Source: JBQCHF01 sp051954955
GTDB taxonomy: Bacteria; Actinomycetota; Actinomycetes; Motilibacterales; Motilibacteraceae
Assembly: GCA_051954955.1 (NCBI GenBank)
Contig: JBQCHF010000102.1
Location: 1 to 28,549 of the forward strand
Length of the DNA: 28,549 bases
Direction: 5' to 3'
A program made the position numbers and the translations under genes. The notes under the pieces were generated by a model. The model made no database searches, was not told where the DNA came from, and saw only the letters and a list, made by a program, of their open reading frames with translations. Numbering within the stretch: the stretch's first letter is position 1; each line of letters begins with the position of its first letter. Shown one piece after another: positions 20,834 to 27,797 of the stretch.

Positions 20834-21433
20834 TCAGTCCTCGTCGTCGGCCTCCTCGACGTCCGCGGCCGGTGATCCGCCGCGACCCTCGTCCCGTCCG
20901 CGCAGCGTCTTGCGCATGTCCTTGCGGACGTCCTTGCGGATCTCGTCGCGCAGCTGCTCGCGCAGCTCGTCGAGCAGGTCGCGCAGCTCCGAGCGCAGGA
21001 AGTCGCGGGTGGCGACGTCGCCCAGGCTGATCCGCAGGGAGGCCAGCTCGCGGGTGATGTACTCGGTGTCCGCGATCGTCCGCTCGGCTCGGGCGCGGTC
21101 CTGCTCGTAGGTGACGCGGTCGCGGTCGGCCTGCCGGTTCTGCGCGAGCAGGATGAGCGGCGCGGCGTAGGAGGCCTGCAACGACAGGATGAGCGTGAGG
21201 AAGATGAACGGGTAGTCGTCGAAGCGCAGGTTCACCGGCGCCAGCTTGTTCCAGCCCATCCAGACGATGACGAACACCGTCATGTAGAGCAGGAACCGTG
21301 CTGTCCCCATGAAGCGGGCGAAGGTCTCCGCGAACCGGCCGAACGCGTCGGGGTCGTAGCGGGGCACGCCGAACGAGCGTCCGCTCTCGCGCGGCACGTC
21401 GAGGCGGCCGACCGCCCGGGCCTCACGCGCCAC
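20834..21433 (-). CDS. DUF1003 family membrane protein (Rv1231c-like)
   Basis: The 199-residue protein has the DUF1003 core: a charged N-terminus ending FGRFAETFARFMGTARF, a membrane helix (LLYMTVFVIVWMGWN), PVNLRFDDYPFIFL, a second helix (LTLILSLQASYAAPLILLAQN), and the NRQADRDRVTYEQDRARAERT helix that continues the family. A long charged C-terminal helix with Leu/Arg/Asp repeats (RSELRDLLDELREQLRDEI and on) ends in an acidic tail and could form a coiled coil. The GTG start has GGGAG about 8 nt upstream and overlaps the end of the CBS/MgtE-N gene by 11 bp. The two are co-transcribed, as are the corresponding genes in M. tuberculosis. Function is unknown; a link to divalent-cation or envelope homeostasis is inferred from the partner. 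Confidence 0.9.
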   Translation of the reverse strand: MAREARAVGRLDVPRESGRSFGVPRYDPDAFGRFAETFARFMGTARFLLYMTVFVIVWMGWNKLAPVNLRFDDYPFIFLTLILSLQASYAAPLILLAQNRQADRDRVTYEQDRARAERTIADTEYITRELASLRISLGDVATRDFLRSELRDLLDELREQLRDEIRKDVRKDMRKTLRGRDEGRGGSPAADVEEADDED

Positions 21434-22703
21434 CGGGCTGCTCCCTCTCCGACAGGGCGTCGGACTGGTCCTCGCGCCAGTCCTCGGGCAGCAGGTGGTC
21501 GAGCACGTCGTCCACGCTCACCACGCCGAGCAGGTGGTCGTTCTCGTCCACCACGGGGACGGCGACGAGGTTGTAGGTGGCGAGGTAGCGGGTGACCTGG
21601 CGCAGCGTGGTGTCCGGCCGGATCGGCTCCAGCGCGGAGTCGACGACGCCGGACACCAGCGCGGACGGCGGCTCGCGCAGCAGCCGCTGGATGTGGGTGA
21701 GCCCGAGGAACTTGCCCGTGGGGGTCTCCAGCGGCGGGCGGCAGACGTAGACCATCGAGGCCAACGCGGGGGAGAGCTCGGGCTCGCGGACCCGGGCCAG
21801 CGCCTCGGCCACGGTGGCGTCCGGGGCGAGGATGACCGGCTCGGTGGTCATCATGCCGCCGGCGGTGTCCTCGACGTAGTCCATCAGCTGGCGCACCGGC
21901 GCGGCTTCCTCGGGCTCCATGAGCTCGAGCAGCTTCTCGGCCTCCTCGGCCGGCAGCTCGGAGAGCAGGTCGGCGGCGTCGTCGGGGTCCATCGCCTCGA
22001 GGACGTCGGCCGCGCGCTCCTCCTCAAGCCGGCCCAGGATCTCGACCTGGTCGTCCTCGGGCAGCTCCTCGAGGACGTCGGCCAGGCGGTCGTCGTCCAG
22101 GGCGGCGGCCACCTCCACCCGGCGCTTGGGCGAGAGCTCGTGCAGCACCTGGGCGAGGTCGGCGGCCCGCAGCTTCTCGAACGTGGCCAGCAGGTTGGCC
22201 GCGCCCTGGCCCTCCTCGGTCACGCTGAAGCCGGAGACGGCGTCCCAGTCGACCAACAGGCTCTCGGCGCGGTGCCGGCGCAGCCCCTTGGTGGTGCCGC
22301 GGGAGACGTAGACGCGGGTGACCAGCCAGTCGCGGGTGCGGCTCTCCTCCATCGCGACGTCCTCCACGGTGACCGTGGAGGAGTCCTCGACGAGGGTGAC
22401 CTTGCGGTCCAGCAGCTCGCCGAGCACGAGGGTCTCGGTGGGGCGCTGCTCGAAGCGGCGCATGTTGACCAGCCCGGTGGTGACAACCTGCCCGGCGTCG
22501 ACCTGGGTGACCCGGGTCATCGGCAGGAACACCCGGCGGCGGCCGAACACCTCGACCACCAGGCCGAGCACGCGCGGTGGCTGGCGGCCGATGCGCAGGG
22601 TCACCACGACGTCGCGCACCTTGCCGACCTGGTCGCCGTTGGGGTCGAACACGGCGATGCCGGCGAGGCGCGCGATGAAGACCCGCGTCGGCGCTCCGCT
22701 CAC
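21423..22703 (-). CDS. Soluble PRC-barrel / MgtE-N / CBS protein (Rv1232c-like)
   Basis: The 426-residue protein has a PRC-barrel-like N-terminus (AGIAVFDPNGDQVGKVRDVVVTL), a second strand-rich region to about residue 150, the acidic MgtE intracellular N domain (about 165-275, with LSPKRRVEVAAALDDDRLADVLEELPEDDQ and MDPDDAADLLSELPAEEA), and two CBS motifs (280-410, including EPVILAPDATVAEAL and YNLVAVPVVDENDHLLGVVSVDDVL). It lacks the MgtE membrane channel, so it cannot transport Mg2+ by itself. It may sense Mg2+ or nucleotides and act on the DUF1003 membrane protein encoded next. The GTG start lies 8 nt after TAGCCT. Confidence 0.92.
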   Translation of the reverse strand: MSGAPTRVFIARLAGIAVFDPNGDQVGKVRDVVVTLRIGRQPPRVLGLVVEVFGRRRVFLPMTRVTQVDAGQVVTTGLVNMRRFEQRPTETLVLGELLDRKVTLVEDSSTVTVEDVAMEESRTRDWLVTRVYVSRGTTKGLRRHRAESLLVDWDAVSGFSVTEEGQGAANLLATFEKLRAADLAQVLHELSPKRRVEVAAALDDDRLADVLEELPEDDQVEILGRLEEERAADVLEAMDPDDAADLLSELPAEEAEKLLELMEPEEAAPVRQLMDYVEDTAGGMMTTEPVILAPDATVAEALARVREPELSPALASMVYVCRPPLETPTGKFLGLTHIQRLLREPPSALVSGVVDSALEPIRPDTTLRQVTRYLATYNLVAVPVVDENDHLLGVVSVDDVLDHLLPEDWREDQSDALSEREQPGGA

Positions 22704-22777
22704 GGGGCGACAGGCTACCGAGCCGCGCGGGAACGGGCCGCCCGCCGAGCCGCAGTGCGGCCCTTAGGGTTCGGCGC
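22704..22777. promoter_or_regulatory. Back-to-back promoters of the CBS/MgtE-N and PhzF genes
   Basis: TAGCCT on the minus strand (22717-22712) is 8 nt before the GTG at 22703. TAGGGT on the plus strand (22765-22770) is 7 nt before the ATG at 22778. Neither start codon has a Shine-Dalgarno. Confidence 0.6.
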
Positions 22778-23671
22778 ATGACCCAGCTGCCGATCGAGGT
22801 CGTCGACGTCTTCACCGACCGCGCGCTGTCCGGCGGCAACCCGCTGGGGGTGGTGCTGCTGGGGGACGCCGCCCCGTACCCCACGGAGCTGCTGCAGGCG
22901 GTGGCGGCCGAGCTCGGCTTCAGCGAGTCGACCTTCGTGACCGCGGTGGGCCCGGGCGCCTCCTACGCGGTGCGCATCTTCACGCCGGTCGCCGAGCTGC
23001 CCTTCGCCGGGCACCCGTCGGTGGGCACCGCGTGGGTGCTGGCCCGGCGCGGGCTGCTGCCGGTGGGCGAGGTGGTGCAGCGGTGCGGCGCCGGCGAGGT
23101 GCAGCTGCTGGTGGAGGCCGTGGCGGAGGGCGCGCCGGGGCGGGTGCGGCTGACCGGTGCCGCGACGTCGGTGGGCGAGCCGCTCGACGTCGGCCCGCTG
23201 CTGGCGGCGGTCGGGCTCGGGCCGGACGACGCGGCGGGTGAGGCGCGCGCGGCGGGGACGGGTCTGGACTGGGCGTTCCTGCCGGTGCGGCCCGACGCGC
23301 TGGCCCGCGCGACCCCCGACGTCGCCGCGCTGGAAGCGCTGTCCGGCGTGGCGCGGGGTGGCGTCTGCGCCTACGTGCTGGAGAGCCGCGACGGAGCGGT
23401 GCGGGTGCGGTCGCGGGCGTTCTGCCCGGATGTGCGCGGCGGCGAGGACGCGGCAACGGGGTCGGCGGCACTGGGGCTGGGCGTGCACCTGGTCGCGACC
23501 GGCGCGGTGCCGGGGGACGGGGTGACCGACTACGCCATCACGCAGGGCGTGGAGATGGGGCGGCCGTCGGCGCTGTTCGGCCGGGTGGAGGCGTCGGGCG
23601 GCCGGGCGGTGCGCTGCTCGGTGGCCGGCGACGTCGCGCCGGTGCTGGCGGGGGAGCTGACGCTGGGCTGA
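22778..23671 (+). CDS. PhzF-family isomerase-like protein
   Basis: The 297-residue protein has the two-domain diaminopimelate-epimerase-like fold of PhzF. Conserved pieces are VVDVFTDRALSGGNPLGVV at the start, the catalytic-type Glu in FSESTFV (about residue 48), ELPFAGHPSVGTAWVL and GEDAATGSAALGLGVHL. PhzF itself isomerises dihydro-3-hydroxyanthranilate in phenazine synthesis, but most homologues outside phenazine clusters have unknown substrates, and no phenazine genes are nearby. The start lies 7 nt after TAGGGT, so the mRNA is probably leaderless. It is monocistronic and converges on the next gene through element E. Confidence 0.9.
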   Translation: MTQLPIEVVDVFTDRALSGGNPLGVVLLGDAAPYPTELLQAVAAELGFSESTFVTAVGPGASYAVRIFTPVAELPFAGHPSVGTAWVLARRGLLPVGEVVQRCGAGEVQLLVEAVAEGAPGRVRLTGAATSVGEPLDVGPLLAAVGLGPDDAAGEARAAGTGLDWAFLPVRPDALARATPDVAALEALSGVARGGVCAYVLESRDGAVRVRSRAFCPDVRGGEDAATGSAALGLGVHLVATGAVPGDGVTDYAITQGVEMGRPSALFGRVEASGGRAVRCSVAGDVAPVLAGELTLG

Positions 23672-23701
23672 GGGGCGGTCAGCTGCCACTCACCTCAGCA
23701 T

Positions 23702-23762
23702 CTTCATGCTCACCTCGCCCGATCTGCTGAGGTGAGCATGAAGGGATCACGGGGCCGTGATC
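23702..23762. repeat. Convergent-junction palindromic element E
   Basis: A hairpin with perfect 14-bp arms, CTTCATGCTCACCT (23702-23715) and its complement (23730-23743), is followed at once by GATCACGG-GG-CCGTGATC (23745-23762) and ATTCC. A competing stem pairs CACCTCAGCA (23691-23700) with TGCTGAGGTG (23725-23734). The second palindrome is identical to that of element B. Confidence 0.8.
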
Positions 23763-23794
23763 ATTCCGGCCGGGCCCGGGCTGAGGGGGGGGCG

Positions 23795-24364
23795 TCAGCG
23801 GCGGCGGCGCCTGCGCCCCAGGACGAAGGGGAGCGGGCCGCGGGTGGTCGCCGGGGTGGGCGGGGGTGGGGCGGCGTGCGAGCCGGCCGGCATCGCGCCG
23901 GGGAGCTCGAGCGGGTCGCCGGCGGGGACGAGGCGGACCAGCAGACAGTGCTCGGCCCAGCGGGTGCGCTGGCCGTCGACGTCCTGCTCGTTCAGGCGCG
24001 CCCCGTGCAGCGCCTCGGCCGCCGCGTCCCATGCCGGGGTGCTGGCCGCGAGCAGCTCGACGGCGGCGGGCCAGGCGGCGATCCGGCCGCCTTTGTCCTT
24101 GCTGCGCGCGGTGACCTTGACCCGTCGGCCGGCCGCAGCCGCTTCGGCCAGGCCGGGCAGGGGCTGCTCGCCGGAGGCGGGGTCCAGCCCGACGACGAGC
24201 AGCGCGACGCCGTCCTCCCAGGCGTGCCAGACCGGGCGGTCGCGGCCGTCGCCGGTGTCGACCCAGAGCAGCCCGGTGCGCCGACCGGCCTCGTCCACCA
24301 GTGCGGGGCCGAGGCCGCCCTCGGGGTCCGCCCCGGGGTTCGCATCTGGCGCAGGGGAGGTCAC
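23795..24364 (-). CDS. Uncharacterised actinobacterial protein, basic C-terminus
   Basis: A 189-residue protein of no recognised family. The central part (LVDEAGRRTGLLWVDTG, RPVWHAWEDGVALLVVG, RRVKVTARSKDKGGRIAAWPAAVELL) has a strand pattern reminiscent of the split-barrel (pyridoxamine-phosphate-oxidase-like) fold, which I offer only as a possibility. No flavin-binding residues can be assigned. The C-terminus is Pro-rich and ends in six arginines, which suggests nucleic-acid or membrane contact. The GTG start lies 6 nt after TAGGCT with no Shine-Dalgarno. It is divergent from the EamA gene and ends beside element E. Confidence 0.72.
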   Translation of the reverse strand: MTSPAPDANPGADPEGGLGPALVDEAGRRTGLLWVDTGDGRDRPVWHAWEDGVALLVVGLDPASGEQPLPGLAEAAAAGRRVKVTARSKDKGGRIAAWPAAVELLAASTPAWDAAAEALHGARLNEQDVDGQRTRWAEHCLLVRLVPAGDPLELPGAMPAGSHAAPPPPTPATTRGPLPFVLGRRRRRR

Positions 24365-24370
24365 GGCCGG

Positions 24371-24376
24371 AGCCTA
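24371..24376 (-). promoter_or_regulatory. -10 box of a likely leaderless promoter
   Basis: TAGGCT on the minus strand is 6 nt before the GTG at 24364. The identical hexamer and spacing are used in front of the O-methyltransferase at 10663. Confidence 0.6.
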
Positions 24377-24423
24377 CGCGCCGGGCGGGGACGCCTCCGG
24401 GGGTTCGCGGCGAGGGTGCGAGG

Positions 24424-25377
24424 ATGGCCGGCGTGACGACGGACCAGGGCACCAGGCGGCCGACGTCGGCACAGTCCACCTCCGCGCGACCGGCCCCGCG
24501 CGACCTGCTGCTCATGCTGGTCGGCGTCATCGGGGTGAGCACGAGCGGGCCGCTCATCGCCGTCACCGCCATCCCGGCGCTGGCGATCGCCTTCTGGCGC
24601 AACGCCTTCGCCACCGGGGTGCTGCTGCCGGTGGCGCTCGTACGGCACCGGGCCGAGCTGCGCGGGCTGACCCGGTCGGCGTGGCTGGGCAGCGTGGCGG
24701 CCGGCGCCCTGCTGGCCGCTCACTTCGCCTGCTGGATCCCCAGCCTGCGCTACACCTCCGTCGCATCCTCGACCGCACTGGTCTGCATGCAGGCGGTGTG
24801 GACCGCGGTGCTCGCCCGGCTTGCCGGGCACCACGTGGCCGGGCGCACCTGGGTGGGGATGGGCGTCGCGCTGGTGGGTGTCGTCGCCATCACCGGCGTC
24901 GACGTCTCGCTGTCCTCGCGGGCGCTGCTCGGCGACCTGCTGGCGCTGGCCGGCGGCATCTTCTCGGCGTCCTACGTCGTGGTCGGCTCGCGGGTGCGCC
25001 GGGATGTCACCACCACGACCTACACCACGCTCTGCTACGGCTCCACCGCGGTGCTGCTGCTGGTCGCCTGCCTGGCCGGGCGCCAGGCCCTCGGTGGCTA
25101 CGCCGGGATCGACTGGGGACGGCTGGTCCTGCTCACCATCGCAGCGCAGCTGCTCGGGCACTCGGTGTTCAACGTGGTGCTGCGCCGGGTGAGCCCGACC
25201 GTGGTCTCGCTGTGCATCCTGCTCGAGGTGCCCGGTGCCACGCTGCTGGCCGCGCTGTGGCTGGGGCAGGTGCCGCCGGTGGCCGCGTTCCCTGCGCTCG
25301 CGCTGATCCTGGCCGGGCTGGCTGTCGTGGTGAGCGCGCAGGACCCGGACGAGCCGGGCGCCGTCCCGGTGGAGTAG
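24424..25377 (+). CDS. EamA/DMT-family transporter
   Basis: The 317-residue membrane protein has about ten hydrophobic helices in two EamA repeats: the first from LLLMLVGVIGVSTSGPLIAVTAI through the helix ending GVDVS near residue 160, the second from GDLLALAGGIFSASYVVVG to the end. The motif SSTALVCMQAVWTAV in repeat 1 and TVVSLCILLEVPGATLLAALWLGQ in repeat 2 is the typical EamA helix pair. Such transporters export metabolites or amino acids; the substrate cannot be predicted. The ATG at 24424 has a GAGGG 7 nt upstream; a GTG at 24433 preceded by GAGGAT is an alternative leaderless start. It is divergent from the gene at 24364. Confidence 0.9.
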   Translation: MAGVTTDQGTRRPTSAQSTSARPAPRDLLLMLVGVIGVSTSGPLIAVTAIPALAIAFWRNAFATGVLLPVALVRHRAELRGLTRSAWLGSVAAGALLAAHFACWIPSLRYTSVASSTALVCMQAVWTAVLARLAGHHVAGRTWVGMGVALVGVVAITGVDVSLSSRALLGDLLALAGGIFSASYVVVGSRVRRDVTTTTYTTLCYGSTAVLLLVACLAGRQALGGYAGIDWGRLVLLTIAAQLLGHSVFNVVLRRVSPTVVSLCILLEVPGATLLAALWLGQVPPVAAFPALALILAGLAVVVSAQDPDEPGAVPVE

Positions 25378-25386
25378 TCCGGCGCG

Positions 25387-25402
25387 GGTGACCACGGTCA
25401 CC
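25387..25402. promoter_or_regulatory. Operator-like palindrome upstream of the CoA-ester lyase
   Basis: GGTGACC-AC-GGTCACC is a perfect inverted repeat with 7-bp arms, 36 bp before the -10 box at 25438. It lies 9 bp after the EamA stop. Its form fits a dimeric regulator site better than a terminator, because the stem is short with a 2-nt spacer. Confidence 0.45.
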
Positions 25403-25437
25403 GCCGGCGGACGTGCCGGGCCCCTGCTACTCGTGGG

Positions 25438-25443
25438 TAGGCT
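25438..25443 (+). promoter_or_regulatory. -10 box for the CoA-ester lyase operon
   Basis: TAGGCT gives a start site near 25450 and a leader of about 54 nt. The leader can form a hairpin, GCCCCGC/GCGGGGC (25463-25469/25478-25484), just before the Shine-Dalgarno. Confidence 0.5.
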
Positions 25444-25503
25444 CGGGCCACCGAGCCCGCCCGCCCCGCGATCCGCTGCGGGGCGCCCAGCAGGAGGTCG
25501 ACG

Positions 25504-26484
25504 ATGACCGTCCCGTCCGCGCCCTCGTCCCGCGCCCTGCGGCCGCGACGCTCCAACCTCGCGGTGCCGGGGTCGAGCACCAAGATGGTCGAGAAGGCCA
25601 AGGGTCTTCCGGCCGACCAGGTGTTCCTCGACCTCGAGGACGCGGTGGCGCCGCTGGCCAAGCCCGACGCCCGCAAGAACATCGTGGCCGCGCTCAACGA
25701 GGGCGGCTGGGGCGACAAGGTGCGCACCGTCCGGGTGAACGACTGGACGACCCAGTGGACCTACCGCGACGTCGTCGAGGTGGTGGAGGGGGCCGGCGCC
25801 AACCTCGACTGCATCATGCTGCCCAAGGTGCAGACGCCCGAGCAGGTGGTGGCGCTGGACGTCCTGCTCACCCAGATCGAGAAGACGATGGGCTACGAGG
25901 TCGGCCGGATCGGCATCGAGGCCCAGATCGAGAACGCGCTCGGGCTGACCAACGTGAACGGCATCGCGGCGGCGTCGCCGCGGGTCGAGACCGTCATCTT
26001 CGGGCCGGCCGACTTCATGGCCAGCATCAACATGAAGTCGCTGGTGGTGGGGGAGCAGCCGCCCGGCTACGACGTCGGCGACGCCTACCACTACATCCTC
26101 ATGCAGATCCTCATGGCCGCCCGGGCCTACGACAAGCAGGCCATCGACGGGCCGTACCTGCAGATCCGCGACGTCGACGGCTTCAGGCGGGTGGCCGGCC
26201 GCTCGGCCGCGCTGGGCTTCGACGGCAAGTGGGTGCTGCACCCCGGGCAGATCGACGCCGCCAACGAGGTGTTCTCGCCGCGGCAGGAGGACTACGACCA
26301 CGCCGAGCTCATCCTCGACGCCTACGCCTACTACACGTCGGAGGCCGGCGGGAAGCGCGGCGCGGCGATGCTCGGTGACGAGATGATCGACGAGGCGTCG
26401 CGGAAGATGGCGCTCGTCGTGGCCGGCAAGGGCCGGGCTGCCGGGATGGCGCGGACCAGGCAGTTCGAGCCGCCGGCCGAGTAG
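25504..26484 (+). CDS. HpcH/HpaI-type CoA-ester lyase, malyl-CoA lyase-like
   Basis: The 326-residue protein belongs to the CitE/malyl-CoA lyase branch of the aldolase family, which cleaves or forms beta-hydroxyacyl-CoA esters such as malyl-CoA with Mg2+. Visible landmarks are RSNLAVPGSSTKMVEKA, the metal-region strand VFLDLEDAVAP (about 40-50), LDCIMLPKVQTPEQV, the Glu-bearing GIEAQIENALG, VIFGPADFMA and the late GKWVLHPGQIDAANEVFSP. It resembles L-malyl-CoA/beta-methylmalyl-CoA lyase more than citrate lyase CitE, but the substrate is not certain. AGGAGG lies 6 nt before the ATG. A short-chain dehydrogenase follows after 15 bp, so the two probably act in one pathway. Confidence 0.9.
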   Translation: MTVPSAPSSRALRPRRSNLAVPGSSTKMVEKAKGLPADQVFLDLEDAVAPLAKPDARKNIVAALNEGGWGDKVRTVRVNDWTTQWTYRDVVEVVEGAGANLDCIMLPKVQTPEQVVALDVLLTQIEKTMGYEVGRIGIEAQIENALGLTNVNGIAAASPRVETVIFGPADFMASINMKSLVVGEQPPGYDVGDAYHYILMQILMAARAYDKQAIDGPYLQIRDVDGFRRVAGRSAALGFDGKWVLHPGQIDAANEVFSPRQEDYDHAELILDAYAYYTSEAGGKRGAAMLGDEMIDEASRKMALVVAGKGRAAGMARTRQFEPPAE

Positions 26485-26499
26485 CTCGTGGAGGGCTCT

Positions 26500-27285
26500 G
26501 TGACCGACCCTTTCGGCTCGCTGGACGGGCGGGTCGCGCTCGTCACCGGTGCCGGTTCGGCCGAGGGCATCGGCTTCGCCTGTGCGCTGGCGCTGCTGCG
26601 GCGTGGGGCGCGGGTGGTGGTGACCTCGACGACCGAGCGCATCCGCGACCGTGCGCGGGAGCTGGGAGAGCTGACCGGCGTCGAGGTCCTGGGGGCCGTC
26701 GCCGACCTCTCCGACGAGGCGTCGGTGCAGCGTGTGGTGCGCGAGGTCGCCGAGGCGCACGGGTCGCTCGACGTGGTGGTCAACAACGCCGGCATGTCCG
26801 TCGTCGGGTCGCCCGAGGTGTGGCTGCCGCTCCCGGACCTGCCGCTGGCGCAGTGGGAGCTGGGGCTGCGTCGCAACCTCACCACCGCCTTCCTGGTCAC
26901 GCGCGCCGCGCTCCCCGGCATGCTCGCCGCGGGGTGGGGGCGGATCGTCAACGTCGCCTCGACGTCGGGGCCGGTCAACGCCATGCCGGGCGAGGCGGCG
27001 TACACCGCGGCCAAGGCCGGGATGGTCGGGCTCACCCGGGCCACCGCCGTGGAGGCGGCCGGCCGCGGCGTGACGTGCAACGCGGTCGCGCCGGGGTGGA
27101 TCGCGACCGCGTCGTCGACGCCGGAGGAGCTCCGGCACGGGGTCCGGACACCGGTCGGGCGGTGCGGCGACCCGGCCGAGGTCGCAGCGGCTGTCGCCTT
27201 CCTCGCCTCGCCGGGCGCGTCCTACGTGACCGGGCAGTGCCTCGTCGTCGACGGCGGGAACAGCGTGCTGGAGGCCCACGGGTAG
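26500..27285 (+). CDS. Short-chain dehydrogenase/reductase (FabG-like)
   Basis: The 261-residue enzyme is an NAD(P)-dependent SDR. The cofactor-binding TGAGSAEGIG lies at 16-25, NNAG near 95-98, and the catalytic Ser154, Tyr168 and Lys172 are in ASTSG and YTAAK. The C-terminal ASYVTGQCLVVDGG is typical for 3-oxoacyl reductase-like SDRs. The glycine-rich loop has two extra residues compared with TGxxxGIG. The GTG at 26500 is preferred because GGAGGG lies 4 nt upstream; a GTG at 26488 is in frame without a ribosome-binding site. It follows the CoA-ester lyase and may reduce or oxidise its hydroxyacyl product. Confidence 0.92.
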   Translation: MTDPFGSLDGRVALVTGAGSAEGIGFACALALLRRGARVVVTSTTERIRDRARELGELTGVEVLGAVADLSDEASVQRVVREVAEAHGSLDVVVNNAGMSVVGSPEVWLPLPDLPLAQWELGLRRNLTTAFLVTRAALPGMLAAGWGRIVNVASTSGPVNAMPGEAAYTAAKAGMVGLTRATAVEAAGRGVTCNAVAPGWIATASSTPEELRHGVRTPVGRCGDPAEVAAAVAFLASPGASYVTGQCLVVDGGNSVLEAHG

Positions 27286-27321
27286 CTACAGCGCCCGCCC
27301 TGTCCCGCCGATGGTTCTGGC

Positions 27322-27453
27322 ATGTGGGGGGACATCGAGCCGCGCTGGCTCCGCTGGGTGCTGAGGGTCGTCGACGGGTATCTGCTCGCCGCGGCCGCGT
27401 TCGGGGTGCTCATGCTGGGAGTTCTGGCCTGGGTGGTCACGCGGGGGGCCTGA
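27322..27453 (+). CDS. Putative 43-residue membrane peptide
   Basis: An ATG at 27322 opens a 43-residue frame, starting MWGDIEPRWLRWVLRVVDG and continuing with one hydrophobic helix (YLLAAAAFGVLMLGVLAWVV) before the basic end TRGA. The Trp/Arg-rich amphipathic start and single membrane helix fit small bacterial membrane proteins. It lies 36 bp after the SDR gene on the same strand. There is no good Shine-Dalgarno, so expression is uncertain. Confidence 0.5.
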   Translation: MWGDIEPRWLRWVLRVVDGYLLAAAAFGVLMLGVLAWVVTRGA

Positions 27454-27570
27454 GCCTCCCCTGGTGATCATGCGGAAGATGTAGATCGTCGTCTCGTTGC
27501 TGCGGCTTGGCTCGTCCAAGGTCAAGGGCGGCTGGTGGCGGAAGCGGCTCCGCTCGGGGTTCTTTGTGAT

Positions 27571-27680
27571 GTCCCGCCGTCGGTTCTCGCGGATCTTGAT
27601 GCGCTGTGCACCTTGGCTGAGCGTGGCGCGGTCTCAAGATCCAGCCCCCGTCCCCCGTGATCAAGCAGAGATGGCGGGAC
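27571..27680. repeat. Nested inverted-repeat element
   Basis: GTCCCGCC (27571-27578) and GGCGGGAC (27673-27680) are perfect outer arms. GGATCTTGA (27591-27599) and TCAAGATCC (27634-27642) are perfect inner arms. CCGTGATC lies at 27655-27662. The 110-bp unit may be a folded RNA, a MITE-like remnant, or another member of the intergenic palindrome family. Confidence 0.55.
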
Positions 27681-27715
27681 TTTCGGTCGCCGCTCATCGC
27701 CACCAACGGAGGACA

Positions 27716-27774
27716 GCAATCATTGCCTGGACTTGACCATCGAGGTGCTGATTCTGCTTGCCCGGCAATGAGAA
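27716..27774. promoter_or_regulatory. Two palindromes upstream of the DUF222 gene
   Basis: GCAAT-C-ATTGC (27716-27726) and TTGCC-C-GGCAA (27758-27768, extendable with mismatches to 27752-27774) share the half-site TTGCC/ATTGC. The second ends 17 bp before the -10 box and would cover the -35 region, which suggests repression. Confidence 0.4.
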
Positions 27775-27791
27775 CTGTCGGTGCCGGTCTC

Positions 27792-27797
27792 TAGGTT
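27792..27797 (+). promoter_or_regulatory. -10 box of a likely leaderless promoter for the DUF222 gene
   Basis: TAGGTT is followed by 7 nt and the ATG at 27805. There is no Shine-Dalgarno. Confidence 0.6.

Noticed and set aside
22778..23671. Phenazine biosynthesis cluster
   Set aside because: Only a PhzF-like protein is present; no other phz gene is nearby and most such homologues are not involved in phenazines.
24361..27279. A 972-residue open frame on the minus strand
   Set aside because: It is antisense to the clearly coding EamA, CoA-ester lyase and SDR genes and has the His/Gly/Arg-rich composition typical of antisense frames in GC-rich DNA.
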